From assembly GCF_019669965.1 (NCBI RefSeq), contig NZ_AP019781.1, forward strand, positions 248,001 to 312,000: a DNA stretch of 64,000 nucleotides, given 5' to 3'. The notes under the pieces were generated by a model that made no database searches, was not told the DNA's origin, and saw only the letters and a list, made by a program, of their open reading frames with translations. This stretch comes from Methanoculleus chikugoensis. Lineage in GTDB: Archaea > Halobacteriota > Methanomicrobia > Methanomicrobiales > Methanoculleaceae. The position numbers and the translations under genes are program-made. Each line of letters starts with the position of its first letter. The first letter of the stretch is position 1. Shown here piece after piece: positions 17,891-28,657 of the stretch.

Positions 17891-19095
17891 TGACCGACTC
17901 CGGGAGAGAAGATCTCCATCGATTGAAACGTATGCTCGTTGGCGGCAAAACTCATGCAGCCCGTAAAATGGCGATATCTCTTGCTCTTTTATCCCTCATC
18001 GTCTTCACTGCCGTATCGGGATGCCTCTCGATCGACGCTGTCGCCGACCGTCATGCTCTCTCCGTCACCCGAACCGACGCCGCCGGTACCGAGATCTGGC
18101 ACACCGCTTTTGATGGAGGGGGCGACGAATACGGCACCGTCCTTTTGCCGGTTTCGGACGGCGGTCTGCTTGTCGGAGGGTCGGTCAAACAATCTCCGGG
18201 AAGCGACGAGCACGCCCTGCTGCTCAAGATCGCGGAGGACGGCCGGATCGAGTGGAACCGGTCGTTTCCGACACGGTATGGCGTTGAGACAGTCGTCTCC
18301 CACCCTGACGGCAGTTTCACCGCCGGGACGGGTGACGGGTCTCTATTCCGGGTGGCCGGCGACGGGACACCGGTCTGGAGCAACCAGGTTTCGGGGTCCG
18401 TGCTTGGAGTCTCCGGTCTGCCGGATGGAGGTATCGTGGCTGCAGGGAGCAGGCACGAGAGGGATGTCTGGGTGGCGGTCGTGAACGGTACCGGGTCGCC
18501 CCTCCGGGAAGAGACCTACCCGGATCTCGGCCGGGGACGGGCTCTGGGGGTCGCTTCGGCATCGGACGGGGGGTGCATCGTTGCAGGGACGACGGACAGC
18601 CAGCCGCTCTGGGTGATGCGGCTTGATGGAGAGGGCAACGTCATCTGGAGCCGCACCTTCGAGGAAGGGCCCGAGTTTATCGGGGTCATGCTTCACCGTG
18701 TATGTTCGGTGCAAGAGAAGCCGGACGGCAGCGTGGAACTGCTCTATAAGGTCGGCCGGGCCCTGAAAGGAGAGGAAGCCGGAGGATCGGTCACGGTCGA
18801 CCGAACTCTCGCCCGGGACGGTTCGGACATGAGCGTAACGGAGTTCTATATGCCCTGCCCGGTTACCCGGGCCTCCGACGGGGGTTACGCCTGTGCCTCC
18901 CTCGAGAGTTCCGAGGGCGAGGGTTACACCATGGGAAACCATCTCGGGTCGCCGATTCACGTGACGAGATGTGACGATCGCGGTGAGATTGTCCGGGTCA
19001 GTACCGGCACGGAGGCGGAGGTGGAAATCGTCACGGATATCGTGCAGACCCCGGATGGGGGGTTTGCGGTTCTTGGTGGGTCTACGAAGACCTGA
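17890..19095 (+). CDS. beta-propeller-like lipoprotein
   Basis: A 401-residue protein with a lipobox-like SGC at about residues 43-45 after a hydrophobic stretch, then repeats of about 40-50 residues with the pattern DGGxxVxG or SDGGxxxAG and W in DGxxxW. Such repeats occur in PQQ-type and delta-60-type beta-propellers. At least six are visible (for example VSDGGLLVGG, LPDGGIVAAG, ASDGGCIVAG, TPDGGFAVLG). It is probably a cell-surface binding or scaffold protein. The start may instead be a later ATG (17932 or 17968). Confidence 0.8.
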   Translation: MTDSGREDLHRLKRMLVGGKTHAARKMAISLALLSLIVFTAVSGCLSIDAVADRHALSVTRTDAAGTEIWHTAFDGGGDEYGTVLLPVSDGGLLVGGSVKQSPGSDEHALLLKIAEDGRIEWNRSFPTRYGVETVVSHPDGSFTAGTGDGSLFRVAGDGTPVWSNQVSGSVLGVSGLPDGGIVAAGSRHERDVWVAVVNGTGSPLREETYPDLGRGRALGVASASDGGCIVAGTTDSQPLWVMRLDGEGNVIWSRTFEEGPEFIGVMLHRVCSVQEKPDGSVELLYKVGRALKGEEAGGSVTVDRTLARDGSDMSVTEFYMPCPVTRASDGGYACASLESSEGEGYTMGNHLGSPIHVTRCDDRGEIVRVSTGTEAEVEIVTDIVQTPDGGFAVLGGSTKT

Positions 19096-19137
19096 CCCCT
19101 CAAGAGCCCGTATGCTCTCCCGGTGCCGGCCACCACA

Positions 19138-19166
19138 ACCTTTATAGTTAGGTCGACCCAAACTAA
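19138..19166 (+). promoter_or_regulatory. MarR gene promoter with TTAGGT-N7-AACTAA operator
   Basis: TATA box CCTTTATAG (19139-19147) is followed without a gap by TTAGGT (19148-19153), 7 nt, and AACTAA (19161-19166). The same 19-bp arrangement, with the same position against a TATA-like box, recurs before lon at 19621. A protein bound here would cover the region between TATA and transcription start, so repression is expected. Confidence 0.75.
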
Positions 19167-19178
19167 TGGGTATCAACC

Positions 19179-19598
19179 ATGGCGGCGAGACGTGAGCACC
19201 TGTTCGAAGTGTTTGATCGCCTGATCGCCATCAAAAATGAATGTTCCTCCGAGATCATCTCCGAATGCGGGCTTGCCGACGTGACGGCGAAGCAGGTCGC
19301 CTACCTGAAAGTCATCGACGGGCACCGCGACATGACGTTCAGCAGGCTCGCCGAGATCACCCGGAACTCAAAACCCACCGTCACGGAGATGGTCGATCGG
19401 TTCACCCGGATGGAGTGCGCCTACCGCCAGAAGTGCCCCGACGACGGGCGGGTCACCTACATCCGGCTGACCGAGAAGGGGCGGATGCTGGCAAACGCCG
19501 AGCAGAACGCGCTCCACCGGATGATCGAGAGGGTGGTGCGGACGCTCGATGAGAACGAAGTGGATCTCCTGGTGGAGATCCTGAGAAAGGTCGGATGA
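19179..19598 (+). CDS. MarR family transcriptional regulator
   Basis: A 139-residue winged-helix protein. The recognition region FSRLAEITRNSKPTVTEMVD (about residues 51-70) and the wing DDGRVTYIRLTEKGRMLA are standard for MarR. The N- and C-terminal helices suit dimerisation. It lies between two copies of the operator, its own and that of lon, which supports autoregulation and control of the protease. The ligand is unknown. Confidence 0.92.
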   Translation: MAARREHLFEVFDRLIAIKNECSSEIISECGLADVTAKQVAYLKVIDGHRDMTFSRLAEITRNSKPTVTEMVDRFTRMECAYRQKCPDDGRVTYIRLTEKGRMLANAEQNALHRMIERVVRTLDENEVDLLVEILRKVG

Positions 19599-19606
19599 TT
19601 TTTTTT
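19599..19606 (+). terminator. oligo-T terminator after the MarR gene
   Basis: Eight consecutive T residues directly after the MarR stop codon, as in archaeal intrinsic termination. It would separate MarR from lon, which has its own operator. Confidence 0.6.
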
Positions 19607-19620
19607 GGCCGGCCGTATTG

Positions 19621-19639
19621 TTAGGTAAATGCGAACTAA
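19621..19639 (+). promoter_or_regulatory. lon operator, second TTAGGT-N7-AACTAA copy
   Basis: TTAGGT (19621-19626) and AACTAA (19634-19639) with exactly 7 nt between, as before the MarR gene. CCGTATTG directly upstream aligns with the TATA box of the MarR promoter. The lon ATG follows at 19656 with a CGGAG ribosome binding site. Confidence 0.75.
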
Positions 19640-19655
19640 ACAACCCGGAGACATC

Positions 19656-22040
<2,385 letters not shown>

Positions 22041-22085
22041 AGATCCCTTGGGTTCGGGCACCTCCTCTTTTACCCCGCTCCGTGC

Positions 22086-22094
22086 TTTTTTTTT
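22086..22094 (+). terminator. oligo-T terminator after lon
   Basis: Nine T residues about 45 nt after the lon stop. The next gene has its own type-1 promoter at 22139. Confidence 0.6.
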
Positions 22095-22138
22095 GCTCAC
22101 CAGGCCCCGCCCGGGGAGCCGGTTGTCCCGAAGCGGCC

Positions 22139-22190
22139 CGACGTGTAGAGGATCGTGACAGAAATCGTTTATAGAGGTACGTCGACCTCT
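22139..22190 (+). promoter_or_regulatory. type-1 envelope promoter element, copy 4
   Basis: CGACGTGTAGA, then GTGACAGAAATCGTTTATAG, then ACGTCGACCTCTCCCG. It precedes the orphan propeptide gene at 22222. Similarity to the 25610 copy continues past the TATA box into the transcribed region (CGTCGACCTCTCCCGC). Confidence 0.85.
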
Positions 22191-22221
22191 CCCGCATGGA
22201 CGAGCCGGGGGATGAAGCGGG

Positions 22222-22776
22222 ATGAGACGCTCCCTCATCGGGGGCGCCGCTCTTCTGGTCTGCGTGTTCGTCGCAGCAGCGGTCGTGCTGGGTGCAGGCG
22301 CTCAGAATCCCGCCGGCGTCCCGGTTCTGGCCGTCGGCGATTCTACACACGTAATCGTCGCGGGCGCGACATCGGTCTCCGACCTTGCAGCCGCCGGGAT
22401 TCCGGCGCCGGATGAACTCAAGATCCCGAAGGGCGCCGGGCGCTACGATATCGTGACGTTCAACCACGCTGCCCTCTCCCGGGAGATGGAAGGCGGCACG
22501 CTTCTCCTTCGCGTCCGCGGAACGGAATACCTTGCCGAGGTGCATCGGATGAACTTCGAGCAGATCGACGACGACATCGACTCCTACGAGGGGAGGATCG
22601 TCGGTGTCGGCGAAAGCGACGTCCTCCTGACGACCTCGGAGAACGGCCTTATCGGGAGCGTGACGCTCGGCCGCGAGACGTTCCGGATCGAGGGGGTCGA
22701 GCCCCGTGCGCGTGCCGAACGGTCGGCATCCCCCCTGCACATCATATACAGTTCGAGGGGTGCGGGATGGTTCTGA
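22222..22776 (+). CDS. orphan metalloprotease propeptide-like protein
   Basis: A 184-residue exported protein: signal peptide (about 1-27), then a domain collinear with the propeptide of the metzincin at 45182 (GDSTHVIVAGATSVSD, YDIVTFNHAAL, MNFEQIDDDIDSYEG, SPLHIIYSS). It stops right where the protease's catalytic part would begin and ends GAGWF. It may be a truncated duplicate or a free propeptide acting in trans as inhibitor or chaperone. It heads a three-gene set that is duplicated, with the full protease, at 45182-47638. Confidence 0.8.
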   Translation: MRRSLIGGAALLVCVFVAAAVVLGAGAQNPAGVPVLAVGDSTHVIVAGATSVSDLAAAGIPAPDELKIPKGAGRYDIVTFNHAALSREMEGGTLLLRVRGTEYLAEVHRMNFEQIDDDIDSYEGRIVGVGESDVLLTTSENGLIGSVTLGRETFRIEGVEPRARAERSASPLHIIYSSRGAGWF

Positions 22777-22821
22777 GAAGCGGCGGTATGAGCGGGAGCG
22801 CGGGATCCCGGAGGAGGTTGC

Positions 22822-23223
22822 ATGGAGCCTGACAGAAAGCGCCTGATTGCCTTAGGGGTTTTCGCGTTCATCGGCGTCGTCGTCCTCGTCGCGGTGACCG
22901 TGTTCGGAGTTACGACCCTCATTGCCCTGATCACGGGAGTCGACGGGCCTCCGAAGGCGTTGACCGTGGAGGTGGTCGGGGAAGGGAAGTTGCAGAACGC
23001 ATCCGTCATCCACCTGACCGACCGGGACCTGAAGCAGCACCCGGTGCTTGCCGCCGCGATCCGGGAGGCCGGCAACGAGTCCAACGTGGTGAGATCTGCG
23101 TCGGTCCCGATGACAGAGGTCGAGTGCCTCGCACTCACCGAGTCCTTCGGCGTGTATACAGCGAATGCGCCGATCCTCGAGTACGATGGAGTATACTACG
23201 CCACTCGCGTCCTGCTCCACTAG
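22822..23223 (+). CDS. one-TM protein of the YEGxYY family
   Basis: A 133-residue protein with one N-terminal membrane segment (about 10-38) and an exterior domain containing VIHLTDRDLKQHPVLAAAIR and, near the end, LEYDGVYY. These two motifs define a family seen six times in this window (22822, 23247, 25780, 27331, 46715, 47192). The closest copy is 46715-47164, in the same relative position of the duplicated cassette. Function unknown. Confidence 0.75.
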   Translation: MEPDRKRLIALGVFAFIGVVVLVAVTVFGVTTLIALITGVDGPPKALTVEVVGEGKLQNASVIHLTDRDLKQHPVLAAAIREAGNESNVVRSASVPMTEVECLALTESFGVYTANAPILEYDGVYYATRVLLH

Positions 23224-23246
23224 GCTCGCGTCAAAACAGGTGCAGA

Positions 23247-23744
23247 ATGGAAGACGGTAAGAAACCCGGCAACCGGCTCAGAACGGCGGGACTCGTCGCC
23301 GCGTGCGGCCTTATCGGCATCGTCGCCGTCGCACTCGGCTTCATGCTCGCCGACGCTCTCATCATCTACGCGATGGAGGGTTCGGGCGGGCAGCCAATGC
23401 TCTACGTCATGGAGCAGGCGGAGCCGGGAGAGAACGTGGTCGTCCCCCTGACCGAGCGGGACTTTGCCGACCACCCGGCGCTCGATGCGGTCATCCGTGG
23501 CGACGAGCGCAACCCGTCGGCGTGGGAGTGGGGTATGAGCGACCGGCGCTTCATCGGGGGAACCAACGTCTCGTATGCGGAGAGCAAGGCGCTCCAGGAC
23601 ACTTACGGCCCCGACCGGGAGACGTGGGTCTACCCGCACCTGGAGTACGAAGGGGCGTACTACCTGGTGGTGACGACGTGGCCGTGCAGGGGGGTTTTAG
23701 CCGGATGGCGGGTGCGCTCTGGAAGGTCGCAGAGGGTACGTTGA
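23247..23744 (+). CDS. one-TM YEGxYY-family protein with stop-loss extension
   Basis: A 165-residue protein: one membrane segment (about 11-37), the motif VVPLTERDFADHPALDAVIRG, NPSAWEWG, YAESKAL, and LEYEGAYYLVV. It is very similar to 47192-47638, which stops directly after TTWP. Here the stop is replaced by TGC and the protein runs on for 19 basic residues (CRGVLAGWRVRSGRSQRVR). The start ATG at 23247 aligns with that of the paralogue; the longer upstream frame overlaps the previous gene. Confidence 0.75.
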   Translation: MEDGKKPGNRLRTAGLVAACGLIGIVAVALGFMLADALIIYAMEGSGGQPMLYVMEQAEPGENVVVPLTERDFADHPALDAVIRGDERNPSAWEWGMSDRRFIGGTNVSYAESKALQDTYGPDRETWVYPHLEYEGAYYLVVTTWPCRGVLAGWRVRSGRSQRVR

Positions 23745-23800
23745 AATGATGCAGAGTTCGTACCGGCTGAAACTCCCTACTACGAATTAGCGGTGATTGA

Positions 23801-24430
23801 ATGAAAACCAAATGCTCCCTGTTTATTGTTCTCATGATCCTGCTGGCGTCCTGCGGTTGTGTCGATACCCGGGAAGTCGTCGGGGATGATGGCATGCAGA
23901 ACGGCACCACGGAAGGACCGCCGATAAACGACTATTTTACACCCACCTCTGGGGCTACCGGAGGCACGGAGATGCCTGTCGACCTCTCGCAGCTCGAGAT
24001 CAGAGGCGGGCCGGACTTCAGCCCGAATGTCACGTTAATCTCCTCGATTCTCCGGAATGATACGCGTACCGGGCTCCTGATCGAGAATGGGTGGAACATC
24101 ACATCGATCACCGAAAAAAACGATGAAAATGACCGCGCCGGGGGCTCAGCCGCAGTGGAGTTCCAAAAGGACGGGCTGTCGTTCTACATCGGAGTCGATG
24201 AACAGGAGGGGCGTACCGCCGGGGGCTACTGCGATGCCGAGATCTGGATTGCAGAGCCCGTTTCAGGTTCTCGTCCCGAGGGTTATCATCAGGCTAAGGA
24301 TAAGATGGAGGGATGGTGGCACGTCTTCGATGACCGGAACGAGAGGGTCGTTATGATCTATAACAGCACGACGCTCTTCTACCTCTCTCCATCGTACTCG
24401 ATCATCGATACGGAGGGGATACTTGACTGA
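23801..24430 (+). CDS. lipoprotein, related to 24551-25540
   Basis: A 209-residue protein with a signal peptide and lipobox (LLASCGC, Cys at about 18-20). The exterior part contains FYIGVDEQEGRTAGG and VVMIYNSTTLFYLSPSY, which line up with FAVTVDETAGTVLGG and IMTYNGTSLLYLNESY in the next gene. The two are therefore distant paralogues side by side. Function unknown. Confidence 0.7.
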   Translation: MKTKCSLFIVLMILLASCGCVDTREVVGDDGMQNGTTEGPPINDYFTPTSGATGGTEMPVDLSQLEIRGGPDFSPNVTLISSILRNDTRTGLLIENGWNITSITEKNDENDRAGGSAAVEFQKDGLSFYIGVDEQEGRTAGGYCDAEIWIAEPVSGSRPEGYHQAKDKMEGWWHVFDDRNERVVMIYNSTTLFYLSPSYSIIDTEGILD

Positions 24431-24550
24431 TCTCACGTTGAGGTGCCGACGCTCGCAGGCAACGTTGTGGGAGTACATGAACGGAACCGTGTGGTGCGTT
24501 GAAACGCCGCGGGATCTGGGTTGCACACCGGCAGTCAGAGAGGCCGAAAG

Positions 24551-25540
24551 ATGAGGAATACTCCGCTCATCGTTCTTTTGCTGTTTATCTCAGCATGTAT
24601 CGCGGGCTGCTGCACCGACAAAACGGCCGATCCTGCAGGCCCGACGGGCGACACGCAGGGGACACCGGCGCAACAGTACCCCGAGATCAACGTATCGGAG
24701 ATCCCTGTAGCCACCCCAGAGTTGATTCGAACAAACGGCTCATACATCGCCGGGATTGCGCTCGGGGACGAGCGGGCACGGGCCCTCGTCCGGCACGGCG
24801 GCAAACCCGAGTCGGTTGCCGTGCTCTTCCACTCGTGCCCGCAAAACGACCCGTACTGCAACCAGAACCCGAGCCTCGTCATCCGCTACGGGGAGATCCG
24901 GTTTGCCGTCACCGTCGACGAGACGGCCGGAACGGTGCTCGGGGGCTCTGCACTCGTGCCGAACACGCCCTCCCGGGCATATTACAAGACCCGCGACATC
25001 TCGACCGGAACCGATACCGTCTACCTGGGGGATGCCCCGATCATGACCTACAACGGGACGTCGCTCCTGTACCTGAACGAGTCGTACGGTCGTTCTTCCG
25101 GGCCGGCAGAATCTTCCCCCGACCTTGACGGGATCGTGGCGCGGTACCGGGTGGCCCACCCGTCCGGGGATATCGACACCGGCTTCACCCACGAACCCTG
25201 CGAGGCTTACTCGAAGACCGGGGAGTTTGTCGAGGCCGTCGGCGGGCTCTTCGATCTCGTCCGGGAGGATCCCGCCACCGCCCGGCTCCTCTCCGAAGGG
25301 GGCGAGATCGCGGGCGTCGTTGTCGTCTGCCCGCCGTCCGCCGCGTCCGAACCGGGGGGCCCGGGATGCTACCCTGCGGTCCGCGTCAGGTACGGGGAGA
25401 TGACGATCGACTACCTCGTCAACATCGACTGTATGTGCATCGAGAGGGCTTCCGTCGAGGTTCCGTCTGGATATCTCTCCCGTACGGTCGATAATGTGAC
25501 CTATATCATTCACGACGGCGACGTGGTACTCGCCCTCTGA
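24551..25540 (+). CDS. lipoprotein with internal duplication
   Basis: A 329-residue protein starting MRNTPLIVLLLFISACIAGCC (lipobox Cys at about 20). Two halves look homologous: IRYGEIRFAVTVD (about 115-127) and VRYGEMTIDYLVNID (about 280-294), each after a Cys-containing loop. The second half ends VTYIIHDGDVVLAL. It is probably surface-anchored; no enzyme motif is visible. The 120-nt gap before it holds no supported gene. Confidence 0.7.
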   Translation: MRNTPLIVLLLFISACIAGCCTDKTADPAGPTGDTQGTPAQQYPEINVSEIPVATPELIRTNGSYIAGIALGDERARALVRHGGKPESVAVLFHSCPQNDPYCNQNPSLVIRYGEIRFAVTVDETAGTVLGGSALVPNTPSRAYYKTRDISTGTDTVYLGDAPIMTYNGTSLLYLNESYGRSSGPAESSPDLDGIVARYRVAHPSGDIDTGFTHEPCEAYSKTGEFVEAVGGLFDLVREDPATARLLSEGGEIAGVVVVCPPSAASEPGGPGCYPAVRVRYGEMTIDYLVNIDCMCIERASVEVPSGYLSRTVDNVTYIIHDGDVVLAL

Positions 25541-25609
25541 AGGACGGGCGCGCCTCTGGTTCCCGGCCAGCGGCGGCTTTGTTTGGGTTTAAAATCGATC
25601 GGGAAGGCC

Positions 25610-25661
25610 CGACGTGTAGACGATTGTCACAGAAATCGTTTATAGAAGAACGTCGACCTCT
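25610..25661 (+). promoter_or_regulatory. type-1 envelope promoter element, copy 5
   Basis: CGACGTGTAGA, CGATTGTCACAGAAATCG, TTTATAGAAGAACGTCGAC. It is the closest match to the window consensus, and precedes a transcript of three genes beginning at 25780. The 25541-25779 gap holds only this promoter and an untranslated region. Confidence 0.85.
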
Positions 25662-25779
25662 CCCGCGTGGATACCGGTATCCCGAAGCGCGGGTCCGGTC
25701 GTGCGACCCGCCAAAAACCGGGTCGGCACACCGGCGGAGGGTAGATGGAGGAAGATGCAGCCGTTCTTGAGGGGATTCG

Positions 25780-26211
25780 ATGACGCCGTCGCGTCATGAG
25801 AAGGGCACCCGGCTGAAGCGATACCTCATCGCGGTCGTGGTCGCCGGGCTCCTCCTGTTCGGCTGCTACGTCGCTGTTTCCTCCTACATCGCCGCGACCA
25901 TCCCGCCCGACGAACTCCTGCTCTACGAAGTCACGGAGGAGACGGCCCGGGAGGGTATCGTCATTCCCCTCGATGAGGAGATGTTCCGGAACCTGCCCGT
26001 CCTGGACGCGATCCTCCGGGGTGAGGGGCATGAGGACGAAGGGGGCCCGTATATGCCCGGGGACATCCGGTTGGTGGGGAGCGTTGAGTACCCGGAGAAG
26101 ATCCGCCAGGAGACGATTGATGCCTACATCTTCGATAGCGAGACCGGCAAGCGGAAGTACTTCGAGTATGAGGGCCGGTATTACCGGGTCGGGACGATTT
26201 ACCGGGACTGA
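25780..26211 (+). CDS. one-TM protein of the YEGxYY family
   Basis: A 143-residue protein with a basic N-terminus, one membrane segment (about 14-38) and the family motifs in diverged form: IVIPLDEEMFRNLPVLDAILRG and FEYEGRYYRVG. It is first behind the type-1 promoter at 25610. Function unknown. Confidence 0.72.
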   Translation: MTPSRHEKGTRLKRYLIAVVVAGLLLFGCYVAVSSYIAATIPPDELLLYEVTEETAREGIVIPLDEEMFRNLPVLDAILRGEGHEDEGGPYMPGDIRLVGSVEYPEKIRQETIDAYIFDSETGKRKYFEYEGRYYRVGTIYRD

Positions 26212-26228
26212 ACGGTGAGGGATTGAAA

Positions 26229-27329
26229 ATGAACGGAACAACCAGAACATGGACACTCCTCCTCCTCGCGCTGCTGCTCGCGGCCGTCCCGGCGGCGGGC
26301 GCAGATCTCGATCCCAATCACTACGTGATCCCGGAACTGAAAGTGAACGAGTCGATCGAGACGATCGCCATATCCGGGGTGTTGACCCTTCAGCCGGAGT
26401 GGGACGGGAGTGTGACCACCGGGATACCGTTCGGCTCGATCATGGTTCATACTGCCGACGCAAGAACACTGATCTTCGATAGCGACGGGAACCAGCTGCT
26501 CTCCATCAGCGACGAACTCTCTGCAAAAGTCCCCACCCCTGCGGGTGTCGAGAAGCCCTGCACCTGGGTGCACCAGCTCCCGAACGACTCCCGGGTCTAT
26601 CATCACGACAACGCGACCTTCATCTTCGGCAAGGCCGGGGACCTCATCCTGACCGTCATCAACGAGCACCCGCCGCCCGTCGAAGACCCGATCACCATCA
26701 ACATCACCTCCCCGGCCGAGGGCGAGACGGTCTGGATCGACGTCGTTCCGCCCCGCGTCGCCGTCGTCGGGGAGGTCCACGCCCCCACGGGTCTGCACAA
26801 CGTGGTTGTGCGGAGCGGAACCGGGGAGGTCTCGTGCGGGAACCGGCCCGAGTTCGCCTGCTCGGTCCCGGTCTCCACGGGGGAGAACACGATAACCGTC
26901 ACGGCAACGGACAACTATGGGCGCCAGGCCGAGAAGACCGTGAACGTGACCGTCCGTATCGGTCTCCCGCCGCCCCCGGCGATCGCCGTCTCGGGCAGGG
27001 TGACGAATGCCGGTGGCAACCCGGTTCCCGGTGCACTGGTGCGGTTCGAGTCGGTGTTTACGCTCGACGACGAACCCATCGCGGCGACGAACGTGACCGG
27101 AGAGGACGGCGGCTACCTGGTGGAAGGCGTCTTTGGCTACCGGCAGACGGTCACGGTCGAGAAGGAGGGCTACGCCCCCCTCCGGGAGGAGTTCATCTTT
27201 GAAAACCTGACGAACGATCTCGACCTGGAACTGGAGCCCCTCCCCCGGACGGTGCCGGGGTTCGGTTCCACGCTTGCTGTTCTCTCGCTTCTGGGTTTCT
27301 TCCTCCTCATCGGCCGGAAGGGGTGGTGA
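26229..27329 (+). CDS. exported Ig-like / carboxypeptidase-regulatory-like protein with PGF-CTERM tail
   Basis: A 366-residue surface protein: signal peptide (about 1-24), a unique N-terminal domain, an Ig-like domain (about 155-245, NITSPAEGETVWID start), a carboxypeptidase-regulatory-like fold (about 255-335, ISGRVTN-like then PGALVRFES and GGYLVEGV), and a C-terminal PGF motif, hydrophobic segment and basic end (TVPGFGSTLAVLSLLGFF, then RKGW). The last is the PGF-CTERM sorting signal processed by archaeosortase A. The ribosome binding site GTGAGGG supports ATG 26229. Confidence 0.82.
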   Translation: MNGTTRTWTLLLLALLLAAVPAAGADLDPNHYVIPELKVNESIETIAISGVLTLQPEWDGSVTTGIPFGSIMVHTADARTLIFDSDGNQLLSISDELSAKVPTPAGVEKPCTWVHQLPNDSRVYHHDNATFIFGKAGDLILTVINEHPPPVEDPITINITSPAEGETVWIDVVPPRVAVVGEVHAPTGLHNVVVRSGTGEVSCGNRPEFACSVPVSTGENTITVTATDNYGRQAEKTVNVTVRIGLPPPPAIAVSGRVTNAGGNPVPGALVRFESVFTLDDEPIAATNVTGEDGGYLVEGVFGYRQTVTVEKEGYAPLREEFIFENLTNDLDLELEPLPRTVPGFGSTLAVLSLLGFFLLIGRKGW

Positions 27330-27330
27330 G

Positions 27331-28143
27331 ATGACAGAGAAACGTTCGATAATCCCGGCGCTCCTCCTCACCGCCGCAGTCACGGCGCTGGCGGCGGGCT
27401 TTGCGGCTTTCGCGCCCGTCGCAGAGGTCACCGTAACCCCGCATGAGCAGATTGCCCCACAGGATCAGGCCCTGGTCCATATCGACTTCTTCACGGAGAA
27501 GAGGGATGCCCCGGTCGAGGGCGTGGATATCCTCTCCTCGATCCTGCGTTACGAACTCGCGGTCTACGATACAGAGGGTATCCATGATCGCCTGCTTTCC
27601 GGCGAACCGCTGGCGGTGCATATCGCCGGGCAGCCCTGCACGGCGGTTCTCGAGGAGTCGTTGCACGGCACCGGCTCCTTCACCGGCACCCTTTCCGGGG
27701 ACGGCAGGGCGCACCTGACCATCAGCGGCGACGTCCTTCGCGGCTATTTCGAGACCGGCGGCGTCGCATACTGGGTGGAGAGCACCGGGCGGTACGACAC
27801 CGAATCCCCGGGGAAGGTCATCCACTATCTCTTCTCCTCCGCCGACGTGAAAGGGCTGAGCGGCTGCTATCTCACGCTCTACAACATCAGCAACGGGGAT
27901 CTAAAGGATTCCGGGTACCCTGCAGGCTGGACGGAAGCTGACTTCCTGAGTGCCGGCCACGAGATCGTCCCGCTCACCGATGCCGATCTCGTCGACCTCC
28001 CCAGGGTGAACGAGACCCTCCGCACCGGCTTTATGGAGGTTCCGCTCTCCGAGAACGAGACGATGCGCATCGTAGAGGGTTACCGGGGGAAGATCGCGGA
28101 GTATCGCGGGAACTACTACGTGATCGACTTCATAACGGCCTGA
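27331..28143 (+). CDS. exported protein with C-terminal YEGxYY-family domain
   Basis: A 270-residue protein with an N-terminal membrane segment (about 6-28), a middle exterior region unlike its neighbours, and a C-terminal 65-residue part with IVPLTDADLVDLPRVNETLR and AEYRGNYYVIDF, a diverged version of the family domain. It directly follows the PGF-CTERM gene (ATG 1 nt after its stop, in GTGAGATGA) and is likely co-transcribed. Confidence 0.72.
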   Translation: MTEKRSIIPALLLTAAVTALAAGFAAFAPVAEVTVTPHEQIAPQDQALVHIDFFTEKRDAPVEGVDILSSILRYELAVYDTEGIHDRLLSGEPLAVHIAGQPCTAVLEESLHGTGSFTGTLSGDGRAHLTISGDVLRGYFETGGVAYWVESTGRYDTESPGKVIHYLFSSADVKGLSGCYLTLYNISNGDLKDSGYPAGWTEADFLSAGHEIVPLTDADLVDLPRVNETLRTGFMEVPLSENETMRIVEGYRGKIAEYRGNYYVIDFITA

Positions 28144-28153
28144 TCCCCGGCTC

Positions 28154-28639
28154 CTACACCCTCTTTGCAATCGTCTCGATCGCCTCGATCAACGTCTGCT
28201 GCTGCGGTTTGATGATCGCGACCGGACAGTCGGCGATCTTCTCCACGATCGGCGCGAGGATCGGAGCGCAGATGATCCCGAGCGCCCCCTCCTTGTCGGC
28301 CCGGACGGCGGCGATGATGCACTCTTCAAGGGAATCGGCCGCGTAGCCCCGGATGTGGTATTGCTTCCCGCCGATGGGGAGGTCGCGGTTGTCGATCTCG
28401 TCGAGCAGGAACCGGGCCGCGATGACCGCGATGAAACTCTTCTCCCGGGGTTCGAGGACGTTCACGATCCGCCGGACGGTCGAGAGGCGTGGATCCGCCC
28501 TGCCCGACGTGAGTTTGTAGAGGGTTGCGGGCGGGATCCCGGCCCGTTCCGCGAGGTCGCGGATGCTCATATCCTGCCGGGCGAGTTCCTCCTGGAGCGC
28601 GTCGGCAAACTCTACTTCAAAGATCTTTCGCGAGAGCAT
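28154..28639 (-). CDS. XRE-type helix-turn-helix regulator with C-terminal sensor-like domain
   Basis: A 161-residue protein. HTH at about 25-60 (SIRDLAERAGIPPATLYKLTSG). The C-terminal 90 residues include GYAADSLEECIIAA and CPVAIIKPQQQTLIEAIETI, a pattern found in methanogen regulators beside CoM and cofactor genes. It is divergent from the ABC ATPase that heads the coenzyme M cluster and may regulate it. A perfect 12-bp palindrome lies just before its start. Confidence 0.85.
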   Translation of the reverse strand: MLSRKIFEVEFADALQEELARQDMSIRDLAERAGIPPATLYKLTSGRADPRLSTVRRIVNVLEPREKSFIAVIAARFLLDEIDNRDLPIGGKQYHIRGYAADSLEECIIAAVRADKEGALGIICAPILAPIVEKIADCPVAIIKPQQQTLIEAIETIAKRV

Positions 28640-28645
28640 ATTGTT

Positions 28646-28657
28646 CTACTATAGTAG
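28646..28657. promoter_or_regulatory. 12-bp palindrome, candidate operator
   Basis: CTACTATAGTAG is a perfect palindrome 7 nt before the XRE gene's start, in an AT-rich stretch between divergent genes. It is a good candidate site for the XRE protein itself. Confidence 0.5.
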
